Shown here: positions 34,369 to 43,020 of the stretch, piece after piece
Position numbering within the stretch: the first letter of the stretch is position 1
Layout of the letters: each line of letters starts with the position of its first letter
NCBI GenBank assembly: GCA_023300545.1
Contig: JALZVT010000001.1
Coordinates: 1-51,679, forward strand
DNA length: 51,679 bases
Source of the DNA: Pseudomonadales bacterium
Lineage (GTDB): Bacteria; Pseudomonadota; Gammaproteobacteria; Pseudomonadales; Azotimanducaceae
Reading direction: 5' to 3'
The notes under the pieces: model-generated
What the model saw: the letters and a program-made list of their open reading frames with translations, nothing else
Databases searched by the model: none
Told to the model about the DNA's origin: nothing
Position numbers and translations under genes: made by a program

Positions 34369-36600
34369 TCAACCCACCTCATCCGTTTCAGTCACGCGAT
34401 ATTCCAGATCGTATTTCGATACCGGTAGCTGCCGTATCCGCGTTCCTGTCGCCGCAAAAATTGCATTCGCCAGGGCCGGCGCAATACCCGGTGTACCCGG
34501 CTCACCCGCACCACCCCAAGGGGCATCGCTATTGATGATGTGTGTCTCAATCACGGGCGCTTCATCCATTCGCACCATCGGATAATCGTGAAAATTACTT
34601 TGCTCCACGGCGCCATTTGCGATGTTAACTTCGCCATACAGTGCCGCTGTCAGGCCATAGATAACACCCGATTCCATCTGTGCGGTGACGCCATCAGGAT
34701 TAACCGCAACACCGGTATCTGATACCACAACAACGCGATCAACGGCGACCTTGCCTTTGTTGATGCTGACCTCAACGACCTGCGCGACTACACTACCGAA
34801 CGACTCTTGCAACGAAATTCCACGCCCTTTACCTGCAGGTAGTGGTACCTCCCAATTAGCCTCAGTGGCCGCACGATCAAGCACTGTCAGCAACCGCGGA
34901 TGAGCCTCAAGCATTGACCGCCGGAACTGATACGGATCAGCGTCAGCTGCATGCGCCATCTCGTCTACAAACGATTCGGTAAAGAAACCATGTTGAGAGT
35001 GGTCGACACTGCGCCAGGGTCCAAAGGGTACATGCGTAGGGCTTGTTGCATGGTGTATGCGGGTGTTCGCAACAGCGTAAGGCACCACCGGCGCCTCAGC
35101 GGGTTCGTGCTTGTCAACGTATTGATTGTCCCAACCAACCAGCGTGCCGTTGGCGTCCAGTCCGCCTTCAAACCGACTCATAACAGCCGGCCGATAGATG
35201 TCTTGCTTTACGTCCTCTTCGCGCGACCAGATGAGTTTCACAGGGGTGCCTGCGGCGCGTGCAATCTGTGCCGCCTCCACTGCGTAGTCGGGCGTCGCGC
35301 GACGACCAAAGCCTCCGCCCATAGGCGCGTTATGCAGGGCCACTGCATCGAAGTCCAGATCCAAGGCGTCCGCGACGGCCGCTCGAAAACCAAGCGGATT
35401 TTGGCAACCCGTCCACACTTCAAGCTGACCATCGTGTTCCCACGCGGTTGCATTCATAGGCTCCATACAGGCGTGGGCAAGATAAGGCACCGTGTATTCC
35501 GCACTGACTTTCACCGCCGCATTGGCGATAGCGCTAACGGCGTCGCCGTCATTTTTGTCAAAGGCTTCATCGCCATTGGCAAGTGTTGCATCCATATCCG
35601 TGCGAAACTGCTCGAAGATAGCGTCCTGATCCAACGCATCCGCATCGGTGGTACTCCAACTTATGTCAAGGGCGCGCAATGCCTGGCTGGCCTGCCAATA
35701 ACCGCTACCCACTACCGCCACGGCGTTATCCAGCTCAACCACCTCGGTGATTCCTGCCATCGCCAGTGCTTTGTTTGTATCAACCGACACAAGGGTCGCG
35801 CCGAATACGGGCGCGTGGATGATGGCCGCGTATTGCATACCGGGCACCTGAGCATCAATGCCAAATTCGGTGCTGCCGTTGACCTTGCCGGGAATATCAA
35901 AGCGCGGCTTTGATTGGCCAATAATCTTGAACTCGCTGGATTTTTTCAGCGTTGGTGTGGCGGACGGCGTGAGCTGCCCTGCCGCCAAGGCAAAGTCGGC
36001 AAAGGGGGCTCGCCGAGAGCTCGCAGCGTGTTCGATGTAGCTGTTTTCTGCCGTCAATTCACTCGCGGGTACGTCCCAGCGATCCGCCGCACATTCGATC
36101 AGCATCTGCCGCGCCGCAGCACCCGCAACCCGAAGCCCATAGACGCCCGTGGTTCGTACACTCGCACTACCACCGGTAATCTGCAGGCTCATCGCTTCGG
36201 AAATGTGCTGAAACGCACCATCAACCGTTCGCACCAGCCAAGAGGGTACGTCGGCATCGCCAAGTACAAAGCCTTTGCCTAAGGCAAAATTCGCGTAGCT
36301 TTTTTCTGGAGGCGCCTCCATTGCGGACACGAGTGACCAGTCAGCGTCCATTTCGTCAGCCAACATTTGGGCCAATGCCGTATGCACGCCCTGTCCCATT
36401 TCAGAGTGAGCAACAATGGCTGTCACCCGATTGTCCGGATGCACTTTCACCCAGGCGTTTACCAGCGTTTCACCGTCTTTGGTAACCAGCGGAGCAAGGT
36501 CGTCTGTGCGGCGTCCAGTTCGTATGGCAACACCAATGGCCAATACTCCACCGGTGAGAACGCCACCTGCAATAAATGCTCTACGCGACCACTTACCCAT
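34369..36600 (-). CDS. iorB: Molybdenum hydroxylase large subunit (isoquinoline 1-oxidoreductase beta type), Tat-exported
   Basis: A 743-residue subunit of the IorB branch of the xanthine dehydrogenase family. The N-terminus [14 protein letters not shown] is a twin-arginine signal, so the enzyme is probably periplasmic or membrane-anchored. Further marks are [36 protein letters not shown], the MoCo-binding [11 protein letters not shown] and the catalytic-glutamate region [11 protein letters not shown] (about residues 704-714). It would bind molybdopterin cytosine dinucleotide and hydroxylate an N-heterocycle or aldehyde, passing electrons to the Fe-S subunit. The ATG at 36600 has GGAGGTG six bases upstream and overlaps the end of the small-subunit gene by 8 bp. 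No MoCo-loading chaperone gene (XdhC type) is adjacent. The substrate is unknown. Confidence 0.92.
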   Translation of the reverse strand: MGKWSRRAFIAGGVLTGGVLAIGVAIRTGRRTDDLAPLVTKDGETLVNAWVKVHPDNRVTAIVAHSEMGQGVHTALAQMLADEMDADWSLVSAMEAPPEKSYANFALGKGFVLGDADVPSWLVRTVDGAFQHISEAMSLQITGGSASVRTTGVYGLRVAGAAARQMLIECAADRWDVPASELTAENSYIEHAASSRRAPFADFALAAGQLTPSATPTLKKSSEFKIIGQSKPRFDIPGKVNGSTEFGIDAQVPGMQYAAIIHAPVFGATLVSVDTNKALAMAGITEVVELDNAVAVVGSGYWQASQALRALDISWSTTDADALDQDAIFEQFRTDMDATLANGDEAFDKNDGDAVSAIANAAVKVSAEYTVPYLAHACMEPMNATAWEHDGQLEVWTGCQNPLGFRAAVADALDLDFDAVALHNAPMGGGFGRRATPDYAVEAAQIARAAGTPVKLIWSREEDVKQDIYRPAVMSRFEGGLDANGTLVGWDNQYVDKHEPAEAPVVPYAVANTRIHHATSPTHVPFGPWRSVDHSQHGFFTESFVDEMAHAADADPYQFRRSMLEAHPRLLTVLDRAATEANWEVPLPAGKGRGISLQESFGSVVAQVVEVSINKGKVAVDRVVVVSDTGVAVNPDGVTAQMESGVIYGLTAALYGEVNIANGAVEQSNFHDYPMVRMDEAPVIETHIINSDAPWGGAGEPGTPGIAPALANAIFAATGTRIRQLPVSKYDLEYRVTETDEVG

Positions 36601-37147
36601 GATTCACCTCCACATCCTGTCCCGTCTCCTGTTTCGAAAGAGGGGCGGCTGGATCGAAGAAGGCGACAGCGCCATTCGTATCTGCGACCTTATGTATGGC
36701 GCGACGAATCCGGTTGTACATGCCGCAACGACAAACGTTACCGCGCATGGCTGTGTTGATGTCGTCATCGGACGGGCTTGGATTTGCACTCAGCAACGCA
36801 GCGGCTGACATGAGCTGTCCTGACTGGCAATAACCGCACTGGGGCACCTGCTCATCGATCCAGGCCTGCTGCAGCGGATGCAACGCTCCGTCATCACTCT
36901 GTAAACCTTCAATGGTTGTCACCTGCGCTCCCGCGGCGGCCGATATCGGGGTAACACAGCTGCGAATAGGCTGGCCGTTAAGCTGGACGGTGCACGCACC
37001 GCACTGGGCAATGCCACAACCAAATTTGGTGCCGGTCAGCCCAAGCTGCTCACGAATAGCCCACAGCAACGGCTGCGCAGGGTCAGCCTCAATGGTTTGT
37101 GACTGCCCGTTCACCACGAGGGTAATCGGCTGAGATTGGCTCGACAT
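36593..37147 (-). CDS. iorA: Molybdenum hydroxylase [2Fe-2S] subunit (isoquinoline 1-oxidoreductase alpha type)
   Basis: A 184-residue iron-sulfur subunit from ATG 37147. The plant-type [2Fe-2S] motif is [18 protein letters not shown] with a later Cys in RSCVTPIS. The second cluster is in [11 protein letters not shown] and [15 protein letters not shown]. This is the complete two-domain form seen in IorA and carbon monoxide dehydrogenase small subunits. It transfers electrons from the molybdenum site to an acceptor, here probably a cytochrome because no FAD subunit gene is present. It is translated ahead of, and overlapping, the large subunit; the small subunit has no Tat signal and would be co-exported with it. 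The C-terminal ~30 residues are acidic and unlike the core. Confidence 0.93.
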   Translation of the reverse strand: MSSQSQPITLVVNGQSQTIEADPAQPLLWAIREQLGLTGTKFGCGIAQCGACTVQLNGQPIRSCVTPISAAAGAQVTTIEGLQSDDGALHPLQQAWIDEQVPQCGYCQSGQLMSAAALLSANPSPSDDDINTAMRGNVCRCGMYNRIRRAIHKVADTNGAVAFFDPAAPLSKQETGQDVEVNHG

Positions 37148-37212
37148 AAGCGCGCACTCCAGATGATCTAAACCAATCATTATACATGCACACCGTCATG
37201 TCTGGACTCGAG

Positions 37213-38052
37213 TTAGCCCCGCGAAAGATGGTCTAACAAGTCTGCAAGACTGACACCTTGCTGATTCTTGAACGTTGCTAGTTCAGCGTAAAATTCTGCA
37301 GCAGCGTCATGAAAACCACGCGGCAAGCCACCTTGTTCGTAGGTATCAGCGATCTCGCGCATTTCGCCAGAAAAACGCCAGGCTTTGGGTGCAACGGCCA
37401 CTGCAACCCTCTCCGCTCGATTTAGTAGGCCCGGTTGTGAGCGCTGCCACTCCGATTCCAACGCTGCGCCCACTCCGTGGCGTGCAGCCAGTGCGCGCAC
37501 GCTGAGCAATAACGCGCTGTCACCCTTGGTCCATGCGGCATAGCACATCTTCAGGGCAGAGGCTGCGGTTCCACCTTCTGCCAGAGCCACAGTCTCCAGC
37601 GGCGAGCCAGCAAACAGCCTATCCAGCTCTGTGGCACGCTCCCCCGACAAATACAGTCGCGTCGTGTCTGGCAAAATAGCAGGCGGCCCCACAATTCCGC
37701 CATCGACGTAGCAATCGCCAAAGCGTTCTGCGATCAAGGAGCTGCTGCGCGGCGCGATCGCGTTAGCGTCTAGATAGATTCCAGCAAAGCCGACATCAGC
37801 CACCTGTTGGGCAACGCTCAGGGCTGCATCTGGCGGACACACACTGATCACAATGTCGCTCGCCGCCGCCAACTCGGCAATGCTCGCAGTGGCTATCGCC
37901 CCGGCATCATTGGCACGAGTTCGCGTTGCTGCGCTACGTCCGACATCACACCAGTAAACTCGATGCCCGACACTCGTTAGCGCTGCCACTAACGACATAC
38001 CCATGGCACCCGGGTGCAATACCCCAACGGCTGCCGGAATAAAATCGGTCAC
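37213..38052 (-). CDS. NAD(P)-dependent beta-hydroxyacid dehydrogenase-like protein with DUF1932 domain
   Basis: A 279-residue protein from GTG 38052. The N-terminal Rossmann motif VGVLHPGAMGMSLVAAL and CDVGRSAATRTRA belong to the 6-phosphogluconate/3-hydroxyisobutyrate dehydrogenase family. The substrate loop region is YVDGGIVGPPA, and the C-terminal helices with ALKMCYAAWTKGDSALL carry a catalytic-lysine-type position and the DUF1932 fold. It would oxidise or reduce a short hydroxyacid. The start lies one base after the stop of the M20 amidohydrolase, so the two are surely co-transcribed. A longer upstream frame overlaps that gene and is rejected. Substrate unknown. Confidence 0.88.
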   Translation of the reverse strand: MTDFIPAAVGVLHPGAMGMSLVAALTSVGHRVYWCDVGRSAATRTRANDAGAIATASIAELAAASDIVISVCPPDAALSVAQQVADVGFAGIYLDANAIAPRSSSLIAERFGDCYVDGGIVGPPAILPDTTRLYLSGERATELDRLFAGSPLETVALAEGGTAASALKMCYAAWTKGDSALLLSVRALAARHGVGAALESEWQRSQPGLLNRAERVAVAVAPKAWRFSGEMREIADTYEQGGLPRGFHDAAAEFYAELATFKNQQGVSLADLLDHLSRG

Positions 38053-38053
38053 A

Positions 38054-39553
38054 CTAGTTTCTGTAATCGAGTGGTGGCAAGCGGTCACCGAGCAACGCTG
38101 AGTACTTAAAATCTTTGCCGCGTCGCTGCAGTAGTTCTCGACGAGCCTCGTCGACCAGCTCGCGATTAGTAAATAACTCTTGTCCCGCCGCCGCAAGCAC
38201 CTTTGCAGCCAGCAGAGTGCCCTTGTGGCCAATACTTGTCCCGCCGGCTGCCACCGCCTGCCAGCTGTGGGCGGGCGTACCAGGCACCCAGGTCGCCGTA
38301 GAAAAGCCTACCGTTGGTACCAGCCAACTCACATCGCCAACGTCGGTCGAGCCCATAGTGTGACCAATCGAGAAGGGTTGAACGTCACGTTGCGAACCCA
38401 AAGGCATGCGCGGTTTGATCAATGAAGAGCGTATTTCACTCGCAAATTTCTTTTCCTGTGCGCTGTAGCTGAAACCGCCAAGCTGTTGCATCTTGTCATG
38501 CACCATGCGCCCGAGAACTTCGTTGGGCAACACGGGGTAGTTGCCATGCATCACTTCATAGTCCATCCGTGTTTCAGTACCAAGAGCTGCGCCTTCGGCC
38601 GCAGCAACCACGCGCTCAAACAGAGTGATAACTCGGGCAGCTTGAGGATGACGAACGTAGTAATACACCTCCGCAAATTCAGGCACGATGTTTGGTGCCT
38701 CACCGCCATGGGTGATCACATAATGAATGCGCGCATCATCGGGTACATGCTCGCGCATCATGTTCACCATGTAGTTCATGCTCTCTACACCATCAAGCGC
38801 CGAGCGACCACGATCGGGCGCTGAGGCGGCGTGGGCCGCACGACCGTGAAACCTAAAACGCCCAGACTTATTAGAGTTCGACGACGAAGCCGATGCATTG
38901 TTGGCATCACCTGGGTGCCAGTGCAACACGACGTCCGCATTGTCGAAGACGCCTGCCCGTGTCAAATAAACCTTGCCAGAACCACCCTCTTCAGCCGGCG
39001 TGCCAACCACCTTTATCGTGCCCTTGTGGCTGCTGGCTTCCAACCAGCGGGCCAGTGCGACGCCTGCGCCTGTCGAGGCGGCACCAAACATGTGGTGTCC
39101 GCAGGCGTGCCCAGCACCACCTTTTTCGCGCGGGCTTCGCGTCGCAACGGCGTCCTGAGACAGGCCAGGAAGTGCATCAAACTCGGCTAACACTGCAATC
39201 TCAGGCTTACCGCTGCCAAAGGTTGCGACAAAGGCCGTCGGAATATCTGCGACCCCCTGAACAATCTCAAAACCATTCGCTCGCAGGTGTCCCTGCAACG
39301 CCTCACTGCTGCGGGTCTCCTGATAACCGACCTCCGCAAACTCCCATATCGCGTCGGCAAGCCCGGTGATCTGCTCACTCTGAGCATCTACCGCAGATAC
39401 CGCATCTATAGGTGCCGTTTGGGCTGCCGCCGGCACAGCCTCTTGCCCAAACAACAACGGACAAAACAGCACAGCGCCTGCACAACTAAGCGTCGCCGCC
39501 AACGATCTCGCTTGCACACGATTAAAAAGCCGATTCAATGCAGCCTGCAACAC
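38054..39553 (-). CDS. Exported M20 amidohydrolase (AbgB-like)
   Basis: A 499-residue M20D-type metal-dependent amidohydrolase close to the p-aminobenzoyl-glutamate hydrolase subunit AbgB. Zinc/metal ligand motifs are GHACGHHMFGAA (H149-H154), VGTPAEEGGSGK (the catalytic Glu pair) and the HWHPG histidine; a dimerisation domain with GRAAHAASAPDRGRSALDG follows. Unlike cytosolic AbgB it begins with a signal peptide (hydrophobic ATLSCAGAVLFCPLLFG), so it probably acts outside the cytoplasm. GTG at 39553 has GGGAGAAC seven bases before it. Followed within 1 bp by the DUF1932 dehydrogenase. Role: hydrolysis of an amide-linked amino acid or peptide. Confidence 0.92.
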   Translation of the reverse strand: MLQAALNRLFNRVQARSLAATLSCAGAVLFCPLLFGQEAVPAAAQTAPIDAVSAVDAQSEQITGLADAIWEFAEVGYQETRSSEALQGHLRANGFEIVQGVADIPTAFVATFGSGKPEIAVLAEFDALPGLSQDAVATRSPREKGGAGHACGHHMFGAASTGAGVALARWLEASSHKGTIKVVGTPAEEGGSGKVYLTRAGVFDNADVVLHWHPGDANNASASSSNSNKSGRFRFHGRAAHAASAPDRGRSALDGVESMNYMVNMMREHVPDDARIHYVITHGGEAPNIVPEFAEVYYYVRHPQAARVITLFERVVAAAEGAALGTETRMDYEVMHGNYPVLPNEVLGRMVHDKMQQLGGFSYSAQEKKFASEIRSSLIKPRMPLGSQRDVQPFSIGHTMGSTDVGDVSWLVPTVGFSTATWVPGTPAHSWQAVAAGGTSIGHKGTLLAAKVLAAAGQELFTNRELVDEARRELLQRRGKDFKYSALLGDRLPPLDYRN

Positions 39554-39618
39554 TACGTTCTCCCAATTTATGATTTCGCCTTACACTGTGCCCGCCCTAC
39601 TCAGGAAGATGCAAGACG

Positions 39619-40428
39619 ATGAGCAAAGATCACCCATTCAAGAGCAGAGCAGGCCGCAATTTCAAGCGAGCGGGGCTCTTGATCCTCACACTCCTTGTCG
39701 GCTGCTCAAGCCAGTCGGCCAAACAAGGCGGCAAAGCCGGTTCTGACCCCGGCCCCACGCCGAGCCAATCCTCAACAACCACGCCAGTACCCGAGGCCGC
39801 TCTAGCTCCAGCTCTTCTGGTCAAACACCCCCTCCAAGCCGCTCAACTCAGCATTCATGTCGGTAAAACCGGTACGCTGGCGCGCCTGGGCCATAACCAC
39901 CTGATCACTGCCTCTCTTATTGGCGCCACCTGGTTGGACACAACAGGCGCTCTCCACGCAACGGCTTCCGCGAATGTCGACGATCTTGTGGTAGACGATC
40001 CAGAACAGCGAGCCAGTCGGGTTGCTGCCGGCAATCCCGACTACGCCTCAGTACCTTCTAGCAAAAACACCCGTGACACACGAGCCAACATGCTCGGTAG
40101 CAAGGTTCTCGACGCGGCCCGATTCCCCTTGATTAGCGCAACCGCTCGGGTGCCTGCAGCCGCAGCAGAGTTCCAAAACAGCAACACCGGTAGTCTCAAT
40201 GCAACCTTCAACCTGAGTTTGCGCGGCACTGTGCACACCCAACCTGTGACGCTCGATTGGCACCGCAACGCCGGTCGCATTGTCTGGGCAGCCACGTTCA
40301 CCGTGAATCACCAACAGTTTGGCATGACCCCCTTCAGCGCACTCGGCGGCGCACTTCGCGTCGCTGAAGACCTGCGTATCGAACTGCAAGGCAGCCTTGC
40401 AGATCCATTCAGTTTGGGTTCAGAGTGA
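39619..40428 (+). CDS. YceI-like lipoprotein
   Basis: A 269-residue lipoprotein with lipobox LVGC (C29) and a Pro/Ser/Thr linker to about residue 70. The following domain resembles YceI lipocalin-like proteins, which bind isoprenoid or lipid chains: VKHPLQAAQLSIHVGKTGTLARLGHNHLITASL, ANVDDLVVD, NMLGSKVLDAARFPLIS, and LSLRGTVHTQPVTLDW. The first strands diverge from canonical YceI, and the GHNH is a variant of the GH(D/N)H seen in related proteins. Start ATG 39619 has AGGAAG about ten bases upstream. Its stop overlaps the next start (GTGA), so the small secreted protein is translated with it. Confidence 0.82.
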   Translation: MSKDHPFKSRAGRNFKRAGLLILTLLVGCSSQSAKQGGKAGSDPGPTPSQSSTTTPVPEAALAPALLVKHPLQAAQLSIHVGKTGTLARLGHNHLITASLIGATWLDTTGALHATASANVDDLVVDDPEQRASRVAAGNPDYASVPSSKNTRDTRANMLGSKVLDAARFPLISATARVPAAAAEFQNSNTGSLNATFNLSLRGTVHTQPVTLDWHRNAGRIVWAATFTVNHQQFGMTPFSALGGALRVAEDLRIELQGSLADPFSLGSE

Positions 40429-40901
40429 AAAAACTATCGTCGGGCGTACCTGAAATACAGGCATCTGACATGAATGACCTAAAGACAACAATTCGGCGCG
40501 TACTTGCAGCAAGCCTGATTGCTACTGGCGGCGTTGTGCCGACAACAGTGGTAACTGCCGCTGCACCACTTGCACCACTACAGCCCCCTCAAATAGAGCA
40601 GTCCAACGATTTGCTTAACTACTCGATGCGCCAGGCTGGCGCTGAGGTGTCGAGCATAAAAAACATCGAGAGTATTTCTGACTGGCAGACGCTCGATACC
40701 AAACATCTAATCCTGAAGATCAATAATGCCCAGCGCTACCTGCTGACGCTAGACGATCCGTGCATGCACCTGCGCGGTGCTAGGTTGGTTGGCGTCAGTA
40801 TGACAAACCAAGAGATCTGGGCCGATTTTGACCACGTCGCCGCTGATGGCTGGGAGTGTCGTATCGACACAATTACCCGCTTGGGTGGCAGTCAGTCCTG
40901 A
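40425..40901 (+). CDS. Small exported protein, DUF6491-like
   Basis: A protein of up to 158 residues. From the in-frame ATG at 40470 (143 residues) it begins with a clean signal peptide (MNDLKTTIRRVLAASLIATG); from the GTG at 40425, overlapping the YceI-like stop as GTGA, the same signal sits after 15 extra residues. The mature part has two cysteines, DPCMHLRGARLVG and GWECRIDTITRL, likely to form a disulfide, in the short IESISDWQTLD...LILKINNAQRYLLTL pattern of a small secreted family I associate with DUF6491. No function is known. Both starts are plausible; the coding call is firm because the frame, signal and cysteine pattern agree. Confidence 0.7.
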   Translation: MKKLSSGVPEIQASDMNDLKTTIRRVLAASLIATGGVVPTTVVTAAAPLAPLQPPQIEQSNDLLNYSMRQAGAEVSSIKNIESISDWQTLDTKHLILKINNAQRYLLTLDDPCMHLRGARLVGVSMTNQEIWADFDHVAADGWECRIDTITRLGGSQS

Positions 40902-40930
40902 AGCACTGATGCGCCCAAGCAGGGTATTTG

Positions 40931-41902
40931 CTAGCTTGGCAGGAAATGTACCGGATAATTGATTCTGGTCTGACGCACGCTGCGCGAACCAAAATCAAAC
41001 AGCTTTACTCGATTGACAATCTTCGCAACGACGGCCTCATCGGTGATCTCACTTTCAAGCACTTTACAATCGACCACTCGACCTGAAGCCGCAATAGTCA
41101 ATTCGAGTACCACCTTGCCCTGCAGTCCGGGGTTCTTACGCAAGGCACGGTTGTAGATCGCAAAGATCGCGCCCTTGTTCGTATCAAAAACACGACGCAC
41201 TTCTTCAATGCTGCGATCACGCGCCTCGCCAGCGTTCTTCGCAATCTTTTTCTTCTTCTCACGCCCCGTACCACGCGCCCCTTCGGGCGCATCGACACGA
41301 GTTGTTTCACGACCAGACAACGCAACACCACCGGTTTCGCGTGACATCGCTGCCACGTTCACACCCGCACTTCGCGTGCCACTTTTTGCAGTCAATAGCG
41401 AACGGTCTATAGAGGCCGATTCACCCGCGCCCTGCTGAATCGCTGCGGTATCAGTAAGGCTTGCCACATCAACCGCGTTACGCATGTCAGCAAAGGCGTC
41501 CTGAAATGCTAGCAAACCCGACACTTTGGCTTTCTCTCGAGCGTCTGAGACGGTTGGCTTTATCGGCTCAATTTTCTTTTCAATCGGCTTTACGGGCGCC
41601 TCTTTTGGCACTTCCTTCTCAACCTTGGGCTCAATTTTATCTTCCACCTTTGGCGGCGGAGGTGGTGGAATCTTTATCTCTGGTTTTTCCAGCTTGATCT
41701 GCGCCAATGCCGGCGGCAGCTGTTCAAGCTCAGCTCGTTCTACAACGGGTAGTTCGATGAGCGGAATCACCACGCCAAACAACAATGTAATTGCCAGGAA
41801 GGCACCCAAAAAACCAATAAAGCGTTGTCGGTCTCCCCGCTTGGTCACCCACGGCAGATCAAACTCCTGCAGCAGGTTGGGCTGTATGGAAATCGAATTC
41901 AC
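40931..41902 (-). CDS. TonB-like energiser with AgmX/PglI C-terminal domain
   Basis: A 323-residue protein of TonB/TolA layout: a cytoplasmic N-terminus, one membrane helix (about residues 28-51, FIGFLGAFLAITLLFGVVIP), and a Pro/Lys/Glu-rich periplasmic spacer (IKIPPPPPPKVEDKIEPKVE and following). A helical stretch comes next, then a C-terminal domain from about residue 225 (DRSIEEVRRVF, GAIFAIYNRALRKNPGLQGK, VVLELTIAASGRVVDCKVLE). That C-terminal domain is the AgmX/PglI type found in Myxococcus gliding proteins. The GTG start (41902) overlaps the ExbD stop as GTGA, showing translational coupling. It should convert ExbB/ExbD motion into work across the periplasm on the TPR lipoproteins upstream. 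Confidence 0.88.
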   Translation of the reverse strand: MNSISIQPNLLQEFDLPWVTKRGDRQRFIGFLGAFLAITLLFGVVIPLIELPVVERAELEQLPPALAQIKLEKPEIKIPPPPPPKVEDKIEPKVEKEVPKEAPVKPIEKKIEPIKPTVSDAREKAKVSGLLAFQDAFADMRNAVDVASLTDTAAIQQGAGESASIDRSLLTAKSGTRSAGVNVAAMSRETGGVALSGRETTRVDAPEGARGTGREKKKKIAKNAGEARDRSIEEVRRVFDTNKGAIFAIYNRALRKNPGLQGKVVLELTIAASGRVVDCKVLESEITDEAVVAKIVNRVKLFDFGSRSVRQTRINYPVHFLPS

Positions 41903-42408
41903 GAGCTCGCCCCACCAGTCGGCGCGTCGCCGCTCAATCGGTTCACCGCCAAGGAGATTCGCGCATAGTCTTCAGTGGTACAGGTCAGCATAATTTTCTT
42001 TAGCAACCAGTACGGGATTTCCTTATCACCCATAATCGTGATTTTTCTACCATCAGCGGGCGCTTCACCCTTCCGCTTTGACTGGTAACGTAACTCTTCG
42101 GCCAATCCCGAGATAGCGATATCACCACTGCCCAAAAGTGCATCAACATCAGCCACTTTACGACCCATAACTACTATCGAATCATCGGTCACCGTGATTA
42201 CGGTTTGCTCGTCTGGCCGCTGCTCAGAGGTAGAATCGGGTAACTTCAAATCAGCAGAAGATTGCAGCACCTCGACATCTGATGAATTGATCATCAGAAA
42301 GAACACGAGAATCGTGAAAATATCCATCAGCGACACAAGGTTAAGCTTGCCCGACGATGCGCCTGATTTTTGCAGTTTGCGGCGTCGTGCCGCTACTAGA
42401 GCGCTCAT
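41899..42408 (-). CDS. ExbD/TolR-type protein 2 (transmembrane Asp present)
   Basis: A 169-residue ExbD/TolR family protein: basic N-terminus, one membrane helix starting LNLVSLMDIFTILVFFLMI and a periplasmic domain with KGEAPADGRKITIMGDKEIP followed by LLKKIMLTCTTEDYARISLAV. D29 sits at the position of the proton-carrying aspartate of ExbD/TolR/MotB. It is the second of two ExbD genes: the ATG overlaps the previous stop by one base, and its stop overlaps the TonB-like start by four. It should form the rotor/axle with the ExbB-type pentamer. Confidence 0.92.
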   Translation of the reverse strand: MSALVAARRRKLQKSGASSGKLNLVSLMDIFTILVFFLMINSSDVEVLQSSADLKLPDSTSEQRPDEQTVITVTDDSIVVMGRKVADVDALLGSGDIAISGLAEELRYQSKRKGEAPADGRKITIMGDKEIPYWLLKKIMLTCTTEDYARISLAVNRLSGDAPTGGASS

Positions 42409-42959
42409 TAGCTACGCTCCTTCACAATGGATGGCGCAATGGACGGATCGATAACGCTCACGCTGGCTTTGGGTGTGTCACCCAAAGAAATCACCGGGAA
42501 CAATTCGGCCTGCACCACATCCAGCCCAACCACCGCTGGATAGGAACGAACCCGGTCCATCACTCGAACCAGTGTTTGATAATCAGTCTCTTCTTCCAGC
42601 AACACAGTGATGTCCTGCTTCTCGGGCATTCGCTTCTTCAGTTCTTGCAATACCAGTGTGAGTTGCGCGTAGTCGTGATCGCCGTTTTTCTGGGGAACTG
42701 CTTTGATAACACCACCCCGACCATCGGCTACCAGAAACTCATTGTTCTTCACCTGTACTTCCAGGTGCACCGAGTCGGGATCAAAGGCAGCAGCTGCACT
42801 TTCGCCACTTGGAAAATTCAGCTCGATTACCGTTGTATGCGTAAAAACCATCGACAGCAGCAGAACCGGAACCAGCACGATCATGAGGTTCATGAACGGT
42901 GTGATGTCGAGTTCCGCAGCTTCAGTCGAGCGGGTGCGATGTCGCTTGATTCGCCTCAC
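42408..42959 (-). CDS. ExbD/TolR-type protein 1 (transmembrane Asp replaced by Asn)
   Basis: A 183-residue ExbD/TolR family protein: basic N-terminus, then ELDITPFMNLMIVLVPVLLL as the membrane helix and a periplasmic domain with LQELKKRMPEKQDITVLLEE and VMDRVRSYPAVVGLDVVQ. In the usual ExbD motif (TPFIDVMLVLL) the membrane aspartate follows the PF pair; here that position is N24, while the companion ExbD keeps its aspartate. The start is GTG at 42959, behind GGGGAAG, 61 bp after the ExbB-type stop. It probably pairs with the other ExbD as a heterodimer. Confidence 0.9.
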   Translation of the reverse strand: MRRIKRHRTRSTEAAELDITPFMNLMIVLVPVLLLSMVFTHTTVIELNFPSGESAAAAFDPDSVHLEVQVKNNEFLVADGRGGVIKAVPQKNGDHDYAQLTLVLQELKKRMPEKQDITVLLEEETDYQTLVRVMDRVRSYPAVVGLDVVQAELFPVISLGDTPKASVSVIDPSIAPSIVKERS

Positions 42960-43020
42960 AGGTAACTTCCCCTAAAACAGCAAATTGAAAGGTGTACTAA
43001 GAATTCTTCTCAGTGCCAGC

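Noticed and set aside
34951-35913. A 320-codon open frame on the plus strand
   Set aside because: It is antisense to the molybdenum hydroxylase large subunit, has no ribosome site and reads as His/Arg/Cys-rich sequence unlike a protein.
40902-40945. CCAAGC/GCTTGG hairpin as a bidirectional terminator
   Set aside because: The loop is long, the stem has no adjoining U-run on either strand and it extends into the TonB-like coding end; not strong enough to annotate.
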